NCBI GenBank assembly: GCA_022578965.1
Contig: MU400610.1
Coordinates: forward strand, 62,001 to 126,000
Reading direction: 5' to 3'
DNA length: 64,000 bases
From: Xylaria sp. FL1777
Taxonomy: Eukaryota > Ascomycota > Sordariomycetes > Xylariales > Xylariaceae
The translations under genes were made by a program, and so were the position numbers. This document shows positions 1-11,327 of the stretch, in pieces (the stretch's first letter is position 1; each line of letters begins with the position of its first letter). Under the pieces are notes generated by a model. That model saw nothing but the letters and a program-made list of their open reading frames with translations. It did not search any database and was not told the origin of the DNA.

Positions 1-1076
1 TCCTACATGAATTCTACTATGGATAGGTGACCGGGAGCTACGATGTGATGCATGATCGACCATGTAGCTTACCTGGATTGTATCCGCTGGCGAAGTGGGC
101 GTCATGGGGGAACTCTGTCGAGGAGTTTCTTAGTAGGTGGAGATATGGTGAGAAGTGGTTTAAAGGCATCTACGACCCGAAAAGAAAAAGAAAAAGAGAA
201 GACAAAGGAGCAAGTACGTACTCGCACGACAACAGGCTCTGTATTGCTCGAATGTCCGTTTGGAGGCAGACCACGGGGTTGAGGAACCACCACCATACCA
301 GCACAACCCTGTTGTATAGCAGCGATATTCTGCAGAGGAGGGAGCATATCAGCTGGAATCAGTCGAGTGAATTGGCCATTGCCACGATCATAGCAATAGG
401 CGAAGCTGCCATCGAGTTGAGCATCGAGGACCGGGCCGAGATTCGGATACGACGTGACGCTGGTGGCGTGGTGGAGGTGATGATGCTGATCTACGCGAGT
501 GTTGGGAAACGGCGTCGCGCGGATGGGCGGGTGCTGTAAGTGATGAGCAGTACCGGCAGCATCAAAGGGGTTGTACATGATGCGAGGCTGGGGTACGAGG
601 AGGTCTTCCGCTGTCGGAGTCCGCCAGTTGGCAGAGGTGAGGCTGCGATGGTGAGTGGGCGGCGCTTGTATACCGGGTCGAACAACCTGAAGCTGGGGCG
701 ATGTTAGTTGCTGTTGTTGCTGTTGCTGCTGGTGGTGCTGTTGGGTGTGTTGGTACTGAGCTCCGGTCAGCCGTTCGCTCGCGAGCTTATTTCGGCGGTC
801 GTTGACTGATTGAAAGGAGTTTTTGTCCATGCTGATGGGCTGGTCGAGAAGTGTACTGGGTGTGTATTCTATATTGGCCGTCGCAACGCTTAAGCTAGCG
901 AAGAGAGAAGAATGACGAGAGTGAACGCCGCCGGACGCAGAAGCCGACTCTGGAGAGGTGTTTCGTGTAGACGTATGAGATGGTCCAGAGGAGTAAGACA
1001 CGTCAGAGGGAGAATCAATAGCTGGACCACAAATACTGATAGAGGCAGAGGAGGTGGTTTGCAGAGAAACGTCCAT
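1..1076 (-). CDS. Conserved-looking hypothetical protein, Gln/His/Ser-rich, 3' end off the left edge
   Basis: I do not recognise the family. The first exon is 222-1076 (285 codons, ATG at 1076). It encodes a low-complexity protein: a Ser/Thr-rich N-terminus, a polyglutamine run with His near residues 112-125, and a more conserved-looking block near residues 215-285 with Tyr, Cys and Pro-rich segments (AYCYDRGNGQFTRLIP). A donor GTACGT follows at 221. An acceptor TAG at 170 restores the frame into a second exon, 73-169, beginning MPLNHFSPYLHLL. That exon ends at a strong GTAAGC donor at 72-67, so the gene probably continues beyond the window. I saw no signal peptide or membrane segment. The polyQ tract and disordered composition suggest a nuclear or regulatory protein, but that is inference. 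The splice sites are predictions. Confidence 0.6.
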
Positions 1077-1991
1077 ATTGAAGAGGCGGAAGGTCAGCGT
1101 AAGGCAGGTCTCTAAGAGCTAGGCCGGTAAGGTGCTGTTTCCCACCCCCTCTCGCCAATCAGTTAAATCCAATTATAGAAAAAATAAAGGCAGCAAACGG
1201 GCAGTAAGGTATTGGCCTAGGATATAAGGCACGTGAGCCTAGACCACCGGGGGGCGGCGGTATTGCTAGTGAAGAGAGAGTCCAACGATGTCGTGGGAAG
1301 ACGAAGGCCCTGTGTGCTTTTTGACTGGATCGGGCTGTGGCGAGACGGCAGAGGAAAGACAGAAATCAAGCTTGACCAGGCCAGCCCACTGATACAGGCA
1401 CATACAGGACTAGAAACAGAGGGAGGGGTCCGATAGATGTACTCAGTCAGGCACCAGCATCAACCGGGCCCGGTGCATTTCTATCGACCCGGCGAGCAAG
1501 TGAGGCAAGCAACAAGCAAGGCAAGCAAAGCAAGCGGCTTCCGCCTTGCTCCCTGGGCCACGCTCGCTCTCGCAGTGGCCATCACGGCCGTTTGTAGACA
1601 ATCCTCAAATAAGGTTAAATGCATTAGAACGGTTACCTGCAGTTTTTTTGTCCTGTGTTTCCCACGTGACAAACGGCCCATAAACCGCCAGTTGCACACG
1701 CGTAGATACACAAGACACCCCTGGGGGATGAATTTTTTTTCGTCGTATTCTCCTAAATCTACGATGCTAACCTCGGATCTTCTTTTGTTCTCTTCTCCTC
1801 ATGTCTATGTAGCTCAGAATGGCCCCCCTTGACGCCAGCAAATCTCTAGGCAATCTTAACTGCAATGATTTCGTTTCGCCTGCTCTACCCTGTATAGAAT
1901 ACTGATATATGCCGTCATTCCGTAACCCCGAAGAAATATGTACCATAATTTCATTTTTGTTTTGGGTCGATGAAGAAGCTTTACTGGCTTA
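1077..1991. other. Intergenic region between the polyQ gene and the remodeler 3' end
   Basis: No gene is supported. The right part should hold the remodeler's 3' UTR and the left part the promoter of the 1-1076 gene, both read on the minus strand. A short stretch near 1495-1537 repeats AAGC/CAAG units and borders an imperfect GC-rich hairpin (GCAAGCGG against CCGCCTTGC). Open frames here (for example 1233-1832 plus) lack codon structure or family resemblance. Confidence 0.5.
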
Positions 1992-4900
1992 TTATCTGAT
2001 TTGCCGCCAAGCCAATACTGCCTGAAGCCTTTGGACGAAGAACATTCGGGCGCCGTACGCCCCTGGGCTGTCGCCGGCTCCCCTGAGTCTATCAAGTGCC
2101 AGCCGTAGAGATAGCTCCGAATTGAGGTCGACGCAGGGGTTGACGGTGGCGTGCTGGTGGCCACAGAGAACACAAGGGGAACCACCACCAATCCAACCAG
2201 TAGAAGTAACATGACCATTAGGGAGTTGAACTGCTAGAGGTTGAAGTGTAGTCTGTTGGTAAGACGTAGCTGGACCACGTGCATTGGGAGGCATGATAGG
2301 GTTAGTAAGGTTAGAAGTTACAGTTAGCGAATGGGGTCGGCTGGGGATGGGGTGTGAATCGCGAGAGTCAATGTTTACACTGTGTTGGGTAGGTATTGTC
2401 GGCAATCGTACTCCCAAGGCTGGGATCGGCGTATGTCGCACTGCCTCGGGCTGTGTCTGTGACTGGGCAGGTGTTAACTTTGGAAGCACTGGTTTGGCGT
2501 TCTGGGGTTGTTCCAGTGGTTTGGATATTGCGGGCTTTCGGGACGGATTCTGGGGTACTCCTTGGATCCCTTGATGTTGTCGTGTTAACTTTGCCCTTCT
2601 TGAGGGGGCTCTTTTGTGCCCTTTTAGTCGGGGTTTTACCTTTGGATGCCTTTGCCTTTACCGGGCCCGTAGATAGCGCCTCGCCTATCGCATCATAGTT
2701 ATCACTGTCATCGTCATCCTCCATTCCGTTCTGGTCGATATATAACTCATCGTCGATGTCCATTTCAGAACCGCCGCTGTCTGCTCCCCGGGGCTGCCCT
2801 AATGTTAATAAAAAGTCATCATCACCTTCAATATAACCTACGCGGTTGGTCTTATAGTCAATGCCCTGCGTGCCTCGTCGCCTGGCACCCCGACCATAGA
2901 CTTGCTGGTTCGCGGCAAGCTCACGCTTGTGTTCCGCCTCTCGTTCCCTTAGGATATTCTCCCATATGCTCGTGCTTGCTATAGGATTTACGTCTTCCGT
3001 TGCCTCTTCTGTGTTGCTGGCGAGGTCTCCTTTGTCGTTCGCCCAAATTCGTGCAAAGGAAAATTGCGTTCCAGCGGAATCATCGTCACCAGTATCAGTA
3101 TTTTCGATCTGGCTTCTGTCAAGAAGTTTGTCTACCGATGCGTCATCATACGTGATTTTGTCTTTAGACTCATCACTGAAGAGGGCGGCAGCCCCGTGCT
3201 TCAAAATTGACTCTAAGTCTTCGCCAACCTCCTCTGTCGCATCCATACTCTCGATTAACGCGTGGTCTAGGGCCATCTTCTTTCGGCCCATTTGCATTAT
3301 CTTTTCTTCGACTGTATTCTTTGTCATCAGCTGAAAACATAACACCTTACGCTTTTGTCCAATGCGGTGAGCACGGGAAAGAGCCTGAATATCTTGGTGC
3401 GGATTAAAATCTGGATCATATATGATTACCGTATCTGCAGTAGCAAGATTGATCCCAACACCTCCGGCACGCGTAGAAAGAAGCATAACGAACAAAGGAG
3501 AGTTGGGAGCATTAAACGCATCAATGCGTTTCTGTTTCTCTAGGGCCGACTGATTCCCGTCGATTCGTGCATGAGGCATATCCAAGCCAGTCAAAAAGTC
3601 CTCTAGGATTGTTAGGGAGTGAAGATACTGGCTAAAGATAAGGACACGGTGGCCCCTTTCTCTTAATTTTGGGAGCATAATCTCAAATAGCAGGAGCTTC
3701 GGCGAAGCTTCGACGAGATTTCGATGCATTTGCGCCGTGTCGACTGTTTTGTCTTCAATTTCACTATTGAAGCAAAACGGATGACATAGACACTGCCGGA
3801 GATCAGAGAGAATGTTGCTCATGGATTTCCGTTCCCCAGCTTTGACTTTTGATCTTGAGATGATAGCTCTGATGAGCTCAGGATTTCGTGCCATAATAGA
3901 TTTCGACAGCTTCTCCTGGACGACGGTCATGGTCACTGGTAGGATGATCTGTGCCATAGGGGGGAGGAATTTTAGCACCTGTGCCTTGGTTCGTCGCAGA
4001 AAATATGGTCGGATGAGACTGTGCAATTCGGGAAGGTTATCTTTGGTTAACTCGGCATATCTTTCATCCAGCTCCCCTGCATTTCTTTTACTATCGATGA
4101 ATTGTAGTAGGTTAAAGAGCTCTCGCTTGTTATTTTGCAAGGGTGTGCCTGAGTATTTGGTAAGTTAAGGGCGAGATAAGAAACATTCTTCTTCTTCTTA
4201 CCTGTAAGGAGGATTCGGCAGGGAATCTTCATATCCTGAAGCGATTTGTAGAGCATCGTTTGCTCATTTTTTAATCTTTGCCCCTCATCAACTATTAAAC
4301 CAACCCACTTGACGCCGTAGAAGGCATTGTTTATGTTGGCGGCAGCCTCATATGACATAATGACTACGTGAGCCTTCATACCACTTTTTGGGCCCTCGGG
4401 GTACAATTCATGTCTGTACGCAAGATCCTGAGCAACCCTGCCGCCATGGTAAGTGACAACTCTCAGGTCAGGCGCCCATTGTTTCAGCTCGCGCCGCCAA
4501 TTGGGACACGTAGCGTTAGGGACAACAACCAAGAACGGCCAGCATCCTGGCTTGGAATGGGTGAGAGCGGATATAAATGCAACTATTTGGACTGTTTTGC
4601 CTAATCCCATTTCATCGGCAAGGATCACATTCTGCTGCTGGTGAAAATTGTACAAGAGAAAGTTGACCCCTTCCATTTGATATTCCATAAGCTTTCCTTT
4701 TTTCAGTTGAGGAGGCTGGCATTTGAGTTCGCAATCTCGTCCGAAGTCGAGGGATCTGTAGAGCGCAATGCGTTCACGCATCTTATAGTCAGGAACTGCG
4801 ACGAAGTACTTGCCGTTGAGGTATTCGTCATAAGCCATCATGAAAGCCTCCCACGGCGCGCCAGAATCCCGTGGTGGTGGCTCGTCCCAAACAACTTCCT

Positions 4901-6422
4901 CGTAGCTTAAACCCTGAAACTTGACAAAGACCGAAGTGATGTCTTCTATTCGTTCAAGGTCTTCAGCTTTGCTCGAAGTACTAGCCCGACTACGGTATTT
5001 CACGTTGAGAAGCACATCTGCCAAAAGCCACTCTTCCTCTATAGCAGTTGATTTATCCATCTTGGGGAAAGTCGAAGAGTCGCGTTTGTGGAATGCCTGT
5101 CGCATAACCGCAGAAGCGACTCCGAAGACCCAAGCTCCTGGCATCCATGTGTCATGAAAGTGTGAACGTCCTGTCCATCTGACAAGGTATTCGATGACAT
5201 CTTCGCTATAGGCTTGGTTGGTCTGCCCTGGAACATAGGCAGTTGGGTCAACCGGCCGCCAGGCAACTAACGAAAGAATTTTAAATTCTGTGTTAATACA
5301 GTCCTGGCAGCTCCAGCCTGCCAAAGAGTATTCCTCAAGACGGTTCTCTTTGATATCTTGGTCACCTACTAGCACCTCTGCAGTCAAGGCCGGAAGATGA
5401 CCAAAATGATAACTGCGCTTACAATTGGTACATCGGAAAAGAACGTTGTCAGCATTGTTGACCAAGAGCGGATCTACCTTTGTGATTGGGTCTTGTCCTC
5501 CATTCTCTATTCGTGCCTTCTCCTCTTGCTTTGGAGTCTTCTTGGTGGAAAATTCGGCGCAAGACGGCCCGGGTATCTTGCAGGCCTGACATAGTGTGTG
5601 ATTCGGCGCCCGTATATCTTTCTTCTTGTAGGTTTGAATGCAGAATTTGCATTGTAGAACGAAATCATCATGGCCAACCTTGGTAACGCGGTGTTCTCGC
5701 AATGCTCTAGGACCAATACATGCCTTGTGATAAGAGAAGGAGCAGCCTTGGCAGTGTACGAGAGGGTTCTTAGCCCCTCCAGATTCAGCAAGACAAGACT
5801 CGCATGTCTCTGAGTGCATCTTCTGGAAATGAGAGTCCGGGGCCAGCTGTTGGAACACTTCCTTAACAGCCGCATGCTTTGGTGCATTCGTCTGCCTTTC
5901 TTCAACTGCATCGTATTCATCGAGATCTGGATCCTTCATGCTCTTGACGTTTTTGTTAGCTCTACCCGAGCGACGAGCTGGCTCATATCCGATTGATGAG
6001 TCACTGCCCTCACGCCTGGTGAGTCGTTTAACTTTCACTTTCCCTTTCTTCCCCCTTGAGCTTCGCGGTTGGGGTGCAACGTCCGAGCGAACGAGGAAAA
6101 ATTCGTCAGAGTCACTATTACGAGTGTGGTCCTGGGCTAACTCATCCTCGGAGTCAGCGACAGGTGTATGGTTTTTACGGGTAGAGTTCCGGGTTAGGCG
6201 GCTTGTATTTAAGGAGACAGTTGAACGTCGGCTTCTCGATGCTGGCTGGCCCTTCTTATCGTCTGATGAATCGAAATCAGGACCAGCCGATGTCTGATAG
6301 GACGGCTGACGTATGCTTTCCCGAGTTTGAGGTTTCCGACGCTTATTGTGGAAGCCGTAGTCCGAATCTGATACTTCATATTCGTCTTCTGAGAGAGGCC
6401 GTTTGATTTGATTTCTCGCCAT
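1992..6422 (-). CDS. mit1: Mit1/Mi-2-type ATP-dependent chromatin remodeler (PHD-like fingers, chromodomains, SNF2 helicase)
   Basis: The spliced model is 6422-4202, 4148-2412 and 2269-1992, giving about 1411 residues, close to the length I recall for fission yeast Mit1. Intron 1 (4149-4201, GTAAG...CAG) rejoins the SNF2 motif as LLTG/TPLQNN. Intron 2 (about 2270-2411) is needed to reach the conserved C-terminal Cys/His segment (CVLCGHQH); an alternative donor at about 2376 also keeps frame. Domains in order: acidic and basic N-terminus; Cys/His zinc clusters at about 207-261 and 278-376; chromodomain-like segments at about 408-430 and 495-515; SNF2 ATPase from about 575 with Walker A DEMGLGKT near 603-610 and a DEGQ box near 712-715; then helicase C with STRAGGVGINL and ALSRAHRIGQ. 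Proteins of this class act in SHREC/NuRD-like histone deacetylase complexes that position nucleosomes and silence heterochromatin. The complex assignment is by homology. The tail after the helicase is acidic and disordered. Confidence 0.88.
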
Positions 6423-6752
6423 AGTAGTGGGGTTAGAACTGAATGCTAGCTCGTAAGCCTCTATAGCTGCTCGCCCACCTCTGTAATGAAGAATATCGTC
6501 GTAGGCGGCCTACGTCAAGATCGCGAGGTCAGTTTAGATGCAGAGAATACATATGAACGAGACGGATAAAGTTGTTTATAGTGCAGTAGGGAAAGATGTT
6601 GGGGTTCCTGTAGGAAGAGAGGGCGGGTCGGGAAAGTATGGTCACGAGATAACTTCAAGCTTGAAAGATCAACGTTATAATGGTTGAGGGTTTGCTTTAT
6701 ATTTGCAAAGTGAAGGTGGTGAAGCTGAAGAAGGAAAGAAGCCGCTGTTTTA
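6423..6752. other. Intergenic region upstream of the remodeler
   Basis: This is the presumed promoter and 5' UTR of the remodeler and the 3' UTR of the small gene at 6753-7507, both on the minus strand. The minus frame at 6515-6874 overlaps the last exon of that gene in another frame and shows no family features. I see nothing else here. Confidence 0.45.
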
Positions 6753-7507
6753 CTAGGGCAGGTACCAATCCCTACGAAAGATAAGCTTGCTTTTAGATGG
6801 ATAAGGTAGGTAGTGAATGACAGGTGAGGGAATGAGATAAGCAGATACGGTTGGTCTGGGAGGGCGGTTGTCAAGAACAGTAGAAGAAGCTCTCGCCCCA
6901 GAGTCTATCGTTAGAATCTGAGGTAACAACAACGACCACCGCACACTCTCGCCGTAGGTAGAAAGTAACGTAGAGAGATGTAACGGAATTGAACCGTCCC
7001 ATTTGCCTTAGCACTTACGTGTTCTATGCGACCATCTCTAAACTCGACGGAATAGAAAGTCTCGTCGCCACTTTCACCATATTCCAAAACCCGCAGGACC
7101 GTCCGACTCGGAGGGATACGTTCATAAGATTCGGGATTATGCGGAGGTCTGAGGACGACTTCAATGGCGCATAGTGACTGCGGCAGACTAGAAACCATAG
7201 TACTACCGTCTAGTCCGGTACGTTTTGAATCCTGACCATTTGCGCACGTCTCCGGATCTTCGAAGGGGTCCTGTATGTGACTAGATCCAAGTTCCGAGTC
7301 TTTCTGAGTTACCTCTGAAGCAGCGCTGTTAAAGGATTCCTCTGTTACCGTACTGTTCCCGGTCTCTGCAATAGAGCTTCGCGAAGACTGCTCATATGCC
7401 TCAATTCCCTGTCGCAAAGCGCAACTCGCCGTAGCGTCCTCGACAACATCGTAGCCGGGGTCCTCGTGTCTCGACAGGTTGTCGGGTTCGTCTATGATAT
7501 CCCCCAT
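6753..7507 (-). CDS. Small hypothetical protein, two exons, possible chromo-barrel or SH3-like C-terminal half
   Basis: Exon 1 is 7507-7019 (163 codons). A consensus GTAAGT donor starts at 7018. The best acceptor is CAG ending at 6918, which keeps phase 0 into 6917-6753 and gives 217 residues ending DWYLP. The N-terminal 100 residues are acidic and Ser-rich (MGDIIDEPDNL start). The part ahead of the intron (VLRVLEYGESGDETFYSVEF...RIEH) has the alternating hydrophobic pattern of a small beta-barrel of the chromo/SH3 kind found in many fungal nuclear proteins. That is a pattern impression only. The second exon is less convincing and further introns are possible. It lies head-to-head with the MRM1-like gene, with about 0.7 kb between likely starts. 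Confidence 0.5.
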
Positions 7508-8241
7508 TGCATCAAGTTATCTCTTTTCTGGGACGGCTAAGACATTATATCCGATAGGATTCGAAGTACGAGAGGTACGCAGGAGATGGAAGGGTATTTA
7601 CTTCGGCCTGGTTACCCCTAGCAAGCATAGATTAGCGACTTCAAAAAGGAATTGCGGCAATCCTGCAGCAGCAGCAAAAGAAGTATAACCCACCAAGAAA
7701 TTAATAGCCAGAAAAGAGACCAGAATCTCGAAGAGAGGTCGGTCAGCAAAGAACAAGAAAGATAGTAGTGCTGGGGAGGGATAGCGACCTACCTAGGTAC
7801 GTACATAGGTAACGTATTGTATGAGGAAACGCGAATCGGTCTTTCGCTTCACGCGTCGCATCGCATGTTAAAGTGGTTTCTGAGGACTCGAGGTACAGGT
7901 ACTGCCAACATAGCTGTTGCCTTTCAGTAATGATAGTGGTATCAAGAGGAAGTACTTAGTATAAGTACTTCTTCCTACCTACGTACGTACATATGTATGT
8001 AAGTACCTAAGGTACCTACATGGATGTTCAAGGTGTACCTACCTTAGGTAGGTACTACATTGAGCCACTAGGGCAGTACATCCCAGCAATTGCAACTGAT
8101 AAGATAAGCCGTCGCAGGGAAATTTTGTTGCTCACAACCTTTGCTGCGACTACAATGCACCTACCTACCGGAACATCCATAACATCTCACGATATCCCCT
8201 ACGTTGAGGAGGTAGGGTATACCATCTCTACCGATAGTGCA
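7508..8241. promoter_or_regulatory. Shared divergent promoter region
   Basis: This region separates the minus-strand gene ending at 7507 from the likely start of the MRM1-like gene at 8242. It is rich in TACCTAGGTA / GTACGTAC-type motifs (7790-7815, 7977-8055). It also holds a near-perfect inverted repeat at 7949-7971 with arms GAAGTACTTA and TAAGTACTTC separated by GTA. The reading frame of the downstream gene stays open back to 8020, but that extension runs through the repeat-like motifs and is probably 5' UTR. Confidence 0.45.
7949..7971. repeat. 23-bp inverted repeat in the divergent promoter
   Basis: Two exact 10-base arms (GAAGTACTTA and TAAGTACTTC) flank a 3-base spacer. The symmetry suits a dimeric DNA-binding protein or a small cruciform. 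No function can be read from the sequence alone. Confidence 0.6.
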
Positions 8242-10437
8242 ATGAGATTCCCGACCTCATCATGTTTACTCTGTAGACACAATGTATTAATTAATGCCCC
8301 ATATTCACAGAGAGTTTCTATCATTCCTTCCCAACCCGCATCGTCGCTTTCGGCCATCCACAATGGCCTTCGACTGTCCCAGAAGTTCAAGCCCCAGGGC
8401 TTCAATCAGCCGTCTTCAGAGACTGCAAAGTATCGTCTCCCTAGGAAGGGCTCGCGCCAAAATAGCGGTTCAGATCCTGTATCCCCGTCCTTTAAAATCA
8501 GGAAAGGGAAGAAAGATATTGCCAGCAAGGGCCCCGAGCGCCAGTCGCGGCGAGCGCGGTTCAATGACCCCACGAATAGCTTTGGTAAACGAAGTCTAGT
8601 ATATCAGATGAAACATGGAGCATTAAGGGAGAAGGTGGCCGAATTGGAAAGCCAAGACCGCGGCAACAGGTCATTGTCCTCCTCCTCTTCCTCTTCCTCC
8701 TCAAGAACATCTTCCGAGCGTATGAGCGCAGGAGACTTTATGAGAGACTTTAACGCAAGTCCTGGAGACGATGCGAAATCAGCCAGATATACTCCGAAAC
8801 AACGCGCCTCCCCAGCACATAATAAACAGCCTAGAGAGCGAGGATCACGCTCGAACGCGAGGAACTTTAACGATGGGCGTATGAAGCGCACCACAAACTC
8901 GTCCCCAAATACCCGACCTGTAGATTTCACTAGTGCAGCTTCGTTTAAGCCTCGCCAAGAGTCTTCTTCTTTTAAGCCTCGCCATGAGTCTTCTTCTTTT
9001 AAGCCTCATCAAGAGTCATCTTCTTTTAAGCCTCATCAAGAGTCATCTTCATCTAACCCTCGTCAAGAGTCATCTTCATCTAACCCTCGTCAAGAGTCGT
9101 CTTCATCTAACCCTCGTCAAGGGTCGTTTGAATATATCCCTAGCGATAGGCCGGTTTCATTGAGGAACTCTCCTAGAGGGTCGTATGATTTTATCAAACA
9201 CCGATTGCCGTCTTCGTTTGGCCCTAAACATAATGAGTTTACAGTTAACCCTCTCGAGGAGGGGTTTTCTCAAATCAAGGTTCGCTACGGGAGGCCTTGG
9301 GTTGGGTCTCCTTGGCTTCAATCTGACGAAAAGCCTAAAAAAATTTCCAAACCGCCGACGAGGACTCGAATGAGAGGCAAATATGACCCAGAAGAAGAAG
9401 AGCCGAGAATTCGGGGACCAGATGACGGTCCCATTCGTATTTTTCACACTACCGCGGCCTCACAGTTCCTGTATGGACGATCTGTGGTTGAGGCGGCGCT
9501 AAAGAATTCACGAAGACAGCTCTACAAACTGTACATCTACAGCGGGAATGACAGACAAAATCCCTCGCAAGATGATGCGCTTGCAAAGCTAGCACGCGAA
9601 AAAGGAGTTTCCGTCGAGAAGGTACCAAATCATGGCTTGCAAATGATGGATAAGATGAGCGGGAATAGACCACACAATGGATGTGTGCTTGAGGCATCAC
9701 CATTGCCCCAGCTACCCCTCAAAGCACTAGGACCGTTATCCGAAGACCCAAAGAAACCGGGATTTCACGTCGAAATAGCTCACCAGTCAAGCGAAGAGGA
9801 GAAGGTGAATGGGACGTCCAGTTTTGTTGGCTACCAACTACCCAAAGGGCGAAACCCATTTGTCCTCTTATTAGATGGTATCCTGGATCCGGGTAACCTA
9901 GGAGCAATCCTTCGGACTGCAGCATTCCTAGGCGTCAACGGAGTCGGTATTACAAAAGGTAGCTCCGCCACGTTGACTGCGGTAGCACTAAAGGCGTCGG
10001 CGGGTGCGTCTGAAACTTCGACATTATTCTCCGTCAACTCAGCAGCGGATTTCCTCGCTCGTTCGAGGGAGAACGGGTGGTTGGCATACGCGGCAGTTCC
10101 GTCCGCGAAGCGGTCTAGGAGGAATTCGCACCTAACGGTAGACCGCCTCGAGACCTATGATCCTCTGTCATTACAACCAACAGTCCTGGTGGTCGGCAGC
10201 GAAGGAGAGGGGCTCGCTAAACCAGTCCGACGACAGGCGGATCATGAAGTATCCATTCCCAGCCCATCTGGCAGCTTTACAATCGACAGTATCGACAGTC
10301 TTAATGTGAGCGTAGCTACCGGCATCCTTTGCTCTGCTTTCCTCAGGAAGCAATCATCGGGCATGATTGAAATTAAGGAGGATGTATCAGAGGATGTATC
10401 AGAATTCGAGGATGAGAGAGAGTCGAGGCTTTGGTAA
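8242..10437 (+). CDS. MRM1: Mitochondrial rRNA 2'-O-ribose methyltransferase, SpoU/TrmH family (MRM1-like)
   Basis: The frame is open from an ATG at 8020 (805 residues). I prefer the ATG at 8242 (731 residues), because the next 45 or so residues (MRFPTSSCLLCRHNVLI...) lack acidic residues and look like a mitochondrial presequence, while the upstream part reads through promoter-type repeats. Counted from 8020: a long basic disordered linker with a nine-residue repeat; a substrate-binding domain from about 474 (FHTTAASQFLYGRSVVEAAL) through NHGLQMMDKMS; and the knotted SAM-binding domain from about 614. Its three SpoU motifs are LDPGNLGAILRTA, VVGSEGEGL and SLNVSVATGIL. Members of the family methylate a guanosine ribose in the large mitochondrial rRNA peptidyl-transferase loop. 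All three motifs look intact, so it should be active. The linker is much longer than in yeast Mrm1. No intron is visible. Confidence 0.9.
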   Translation: MRFPTSSCLLCRHNVLINAPYSQRVSIIPSQPASSLSAIHNGLRLSQKFKPQGFNQPSSETAKYRLPRKGSRQNSGSDPVSPSFKIRKGKKDIASKGPERQSRRARFNDPTNSFGKRSLVYQMKHGALREKVAELESQDRGNRSLSSSSSSSSSRTSSERMSAGDFMRDFNASPGDDAKSARYTPKQRASPAHNKQPRERGSRSNARNFNDGRMKRTTNSSPNTRPVDFTSAASFKPRQESSSFKPRHESSSFKPHQESSSFKPHQESSSSNPRQESSSSNPRQESSSSNPRQGSFEYIPSDRPVSLRNSPRGSYDFIKHRLPSSFGPKHNEFTVNPLEEGFSQIKVRYGRPWVGSPWLQSDEKPKKISKPPTRTRMRGKYDPEEEEPRIRGPDDGPIRIFHTTAASQFLYGRSVVEAALKNSRRQLYKLYIYSGNDRQNPSQDDALAKLAREKGVSVEKVPNHGLQMMDKMSGNRPHNGCVLEASPLPQLPLKALGPLSEDPKKPGFHVEIAHQSSEEEKVNGTSSFVGYQLPKGRNPFVLLLDGILDPGNLGAILRTAAFLGVNGVGITKGSSATLTAVALKASAGASETSTLFSVNSAADFLARSRENGWLAYAAVPSAKRSRRNSHLTVDRLETYDPLSLQPTVLVVGSEGEGLAKPVRRQADHEVSIPSPSGSFTIDSIDSLNVSVATGILCSAFLRKQSSGMIEIKEDVSEDVSEFEDERESRLW
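8944..9126 (+). repeat. 27-bp in-frame tandem repeat (7 units) in the MRM1-like gene
   Basis: Seven consecutive 27-base units encode nine-residue repeats of the form FKPRQESSS, drifting to SNPRQESSS in the last three. They sit in the disordered linker ahead of the methyltransferase core. Near-identical neighbouring units suggest recent expansion and probable length variation between strains. Confidence 0.9.
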
Positions 10438-11327
10438 TTGAAAAGTATAAGTATGTAACGAGCCTGTAACAAATAAGTGTATTCTACGATAGAGTATATA
10501 CCACCACCATCATCATCATTATCTGTATAATACAAACTCGCGGAAATAGAAGCACGATTATCAAGTTATATCCGATATCCATGGCAATGCGTCTCGTCCA
10601 AACACACTACCATTCTAGATGCCGGTAGCAGTGGGGATCTCAGGAAGGCTTGGCAGGGTCCAAAGCTTCGAGAACATTGCTCTTTCGGAACTTGATGTCT
10701 TGGTTAATGGAACAGGGGCTAGGGCCAATTGACACCCATCCTCACTCTGATGAGCTTTACACAATACTTGGGCATCTTACCTAGAGAATAGCCAATACAA
10801 TACCCTAAATGCTCGAACAAAGCCTGAAGGTCAAGCTAATGTTAAAATACAGCTCACCGCTAGACCTGTGGTAGAAATCATATCATCGAACCGAGCCACG
10901 CCAATTCTGACGTGGGTGGCTGGCTGGCTGGCTAGCTGGCCGGACCTACAGTAGTGTACGCATACGCATAAGTACTGTGTATGTAAGTGTAAGTAGGTAT
11001 GTCTGCTATGACCCACCCACCGTCAGCCAGGGAGCTCACCGTTCTATGTAGGTACGGTATCTGATTTGTTTTGTTTTCGGCTAATTACTCTCCGCTACTT
11101 AATTCGGATCTTACCTGTAAGTAAGTACTATAGGCATCGATATGTAGGTGTAACCGTCCATCACGTGGAACATTCTCGCCGACACGACACGCACCGGCAG
11201 CTCAGGTCAGATCAAGTACCACGCCCTCTGCCATGCGTTTTCGGGGTCACCGCCAAGACGCCAGAACAGCGATCCGAGAAGGATCCAACTCAACTGCTGG
11301 GGCCACGATTTGCTATTTTGGGAGAAG
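10438..11327. other. Gene-free flank between the MRM1-like gene and the AT isochore
   Basis: Composition is still normal. It begins with the probable 3' UTR of the MRM1-like gene and a CCA/TCA-type microsatellite near 10501-10520. A (GGCT)n run lies at about 10916-10942, and TAGGTA/GTAAGTA motifs occur near 10968-11060 and 11112-11150. Short frames at 10831-11016 and 11066-11365 show no protein features. I find no gene or RNA. Confidence 0.5.

Noticed and set aside
27..539. 170-residue plus-strand frame
   Set aside because: Antisense to the polyQ gene, whose minus frame has an ATG, matching splice sites and a plausible protein composition.
6515..6874. 119-residue minus-strand frame
   Set aside because: Overlaps the predicted last exon of the 6753-7507 gene in another frame and has no domain-like pattern.
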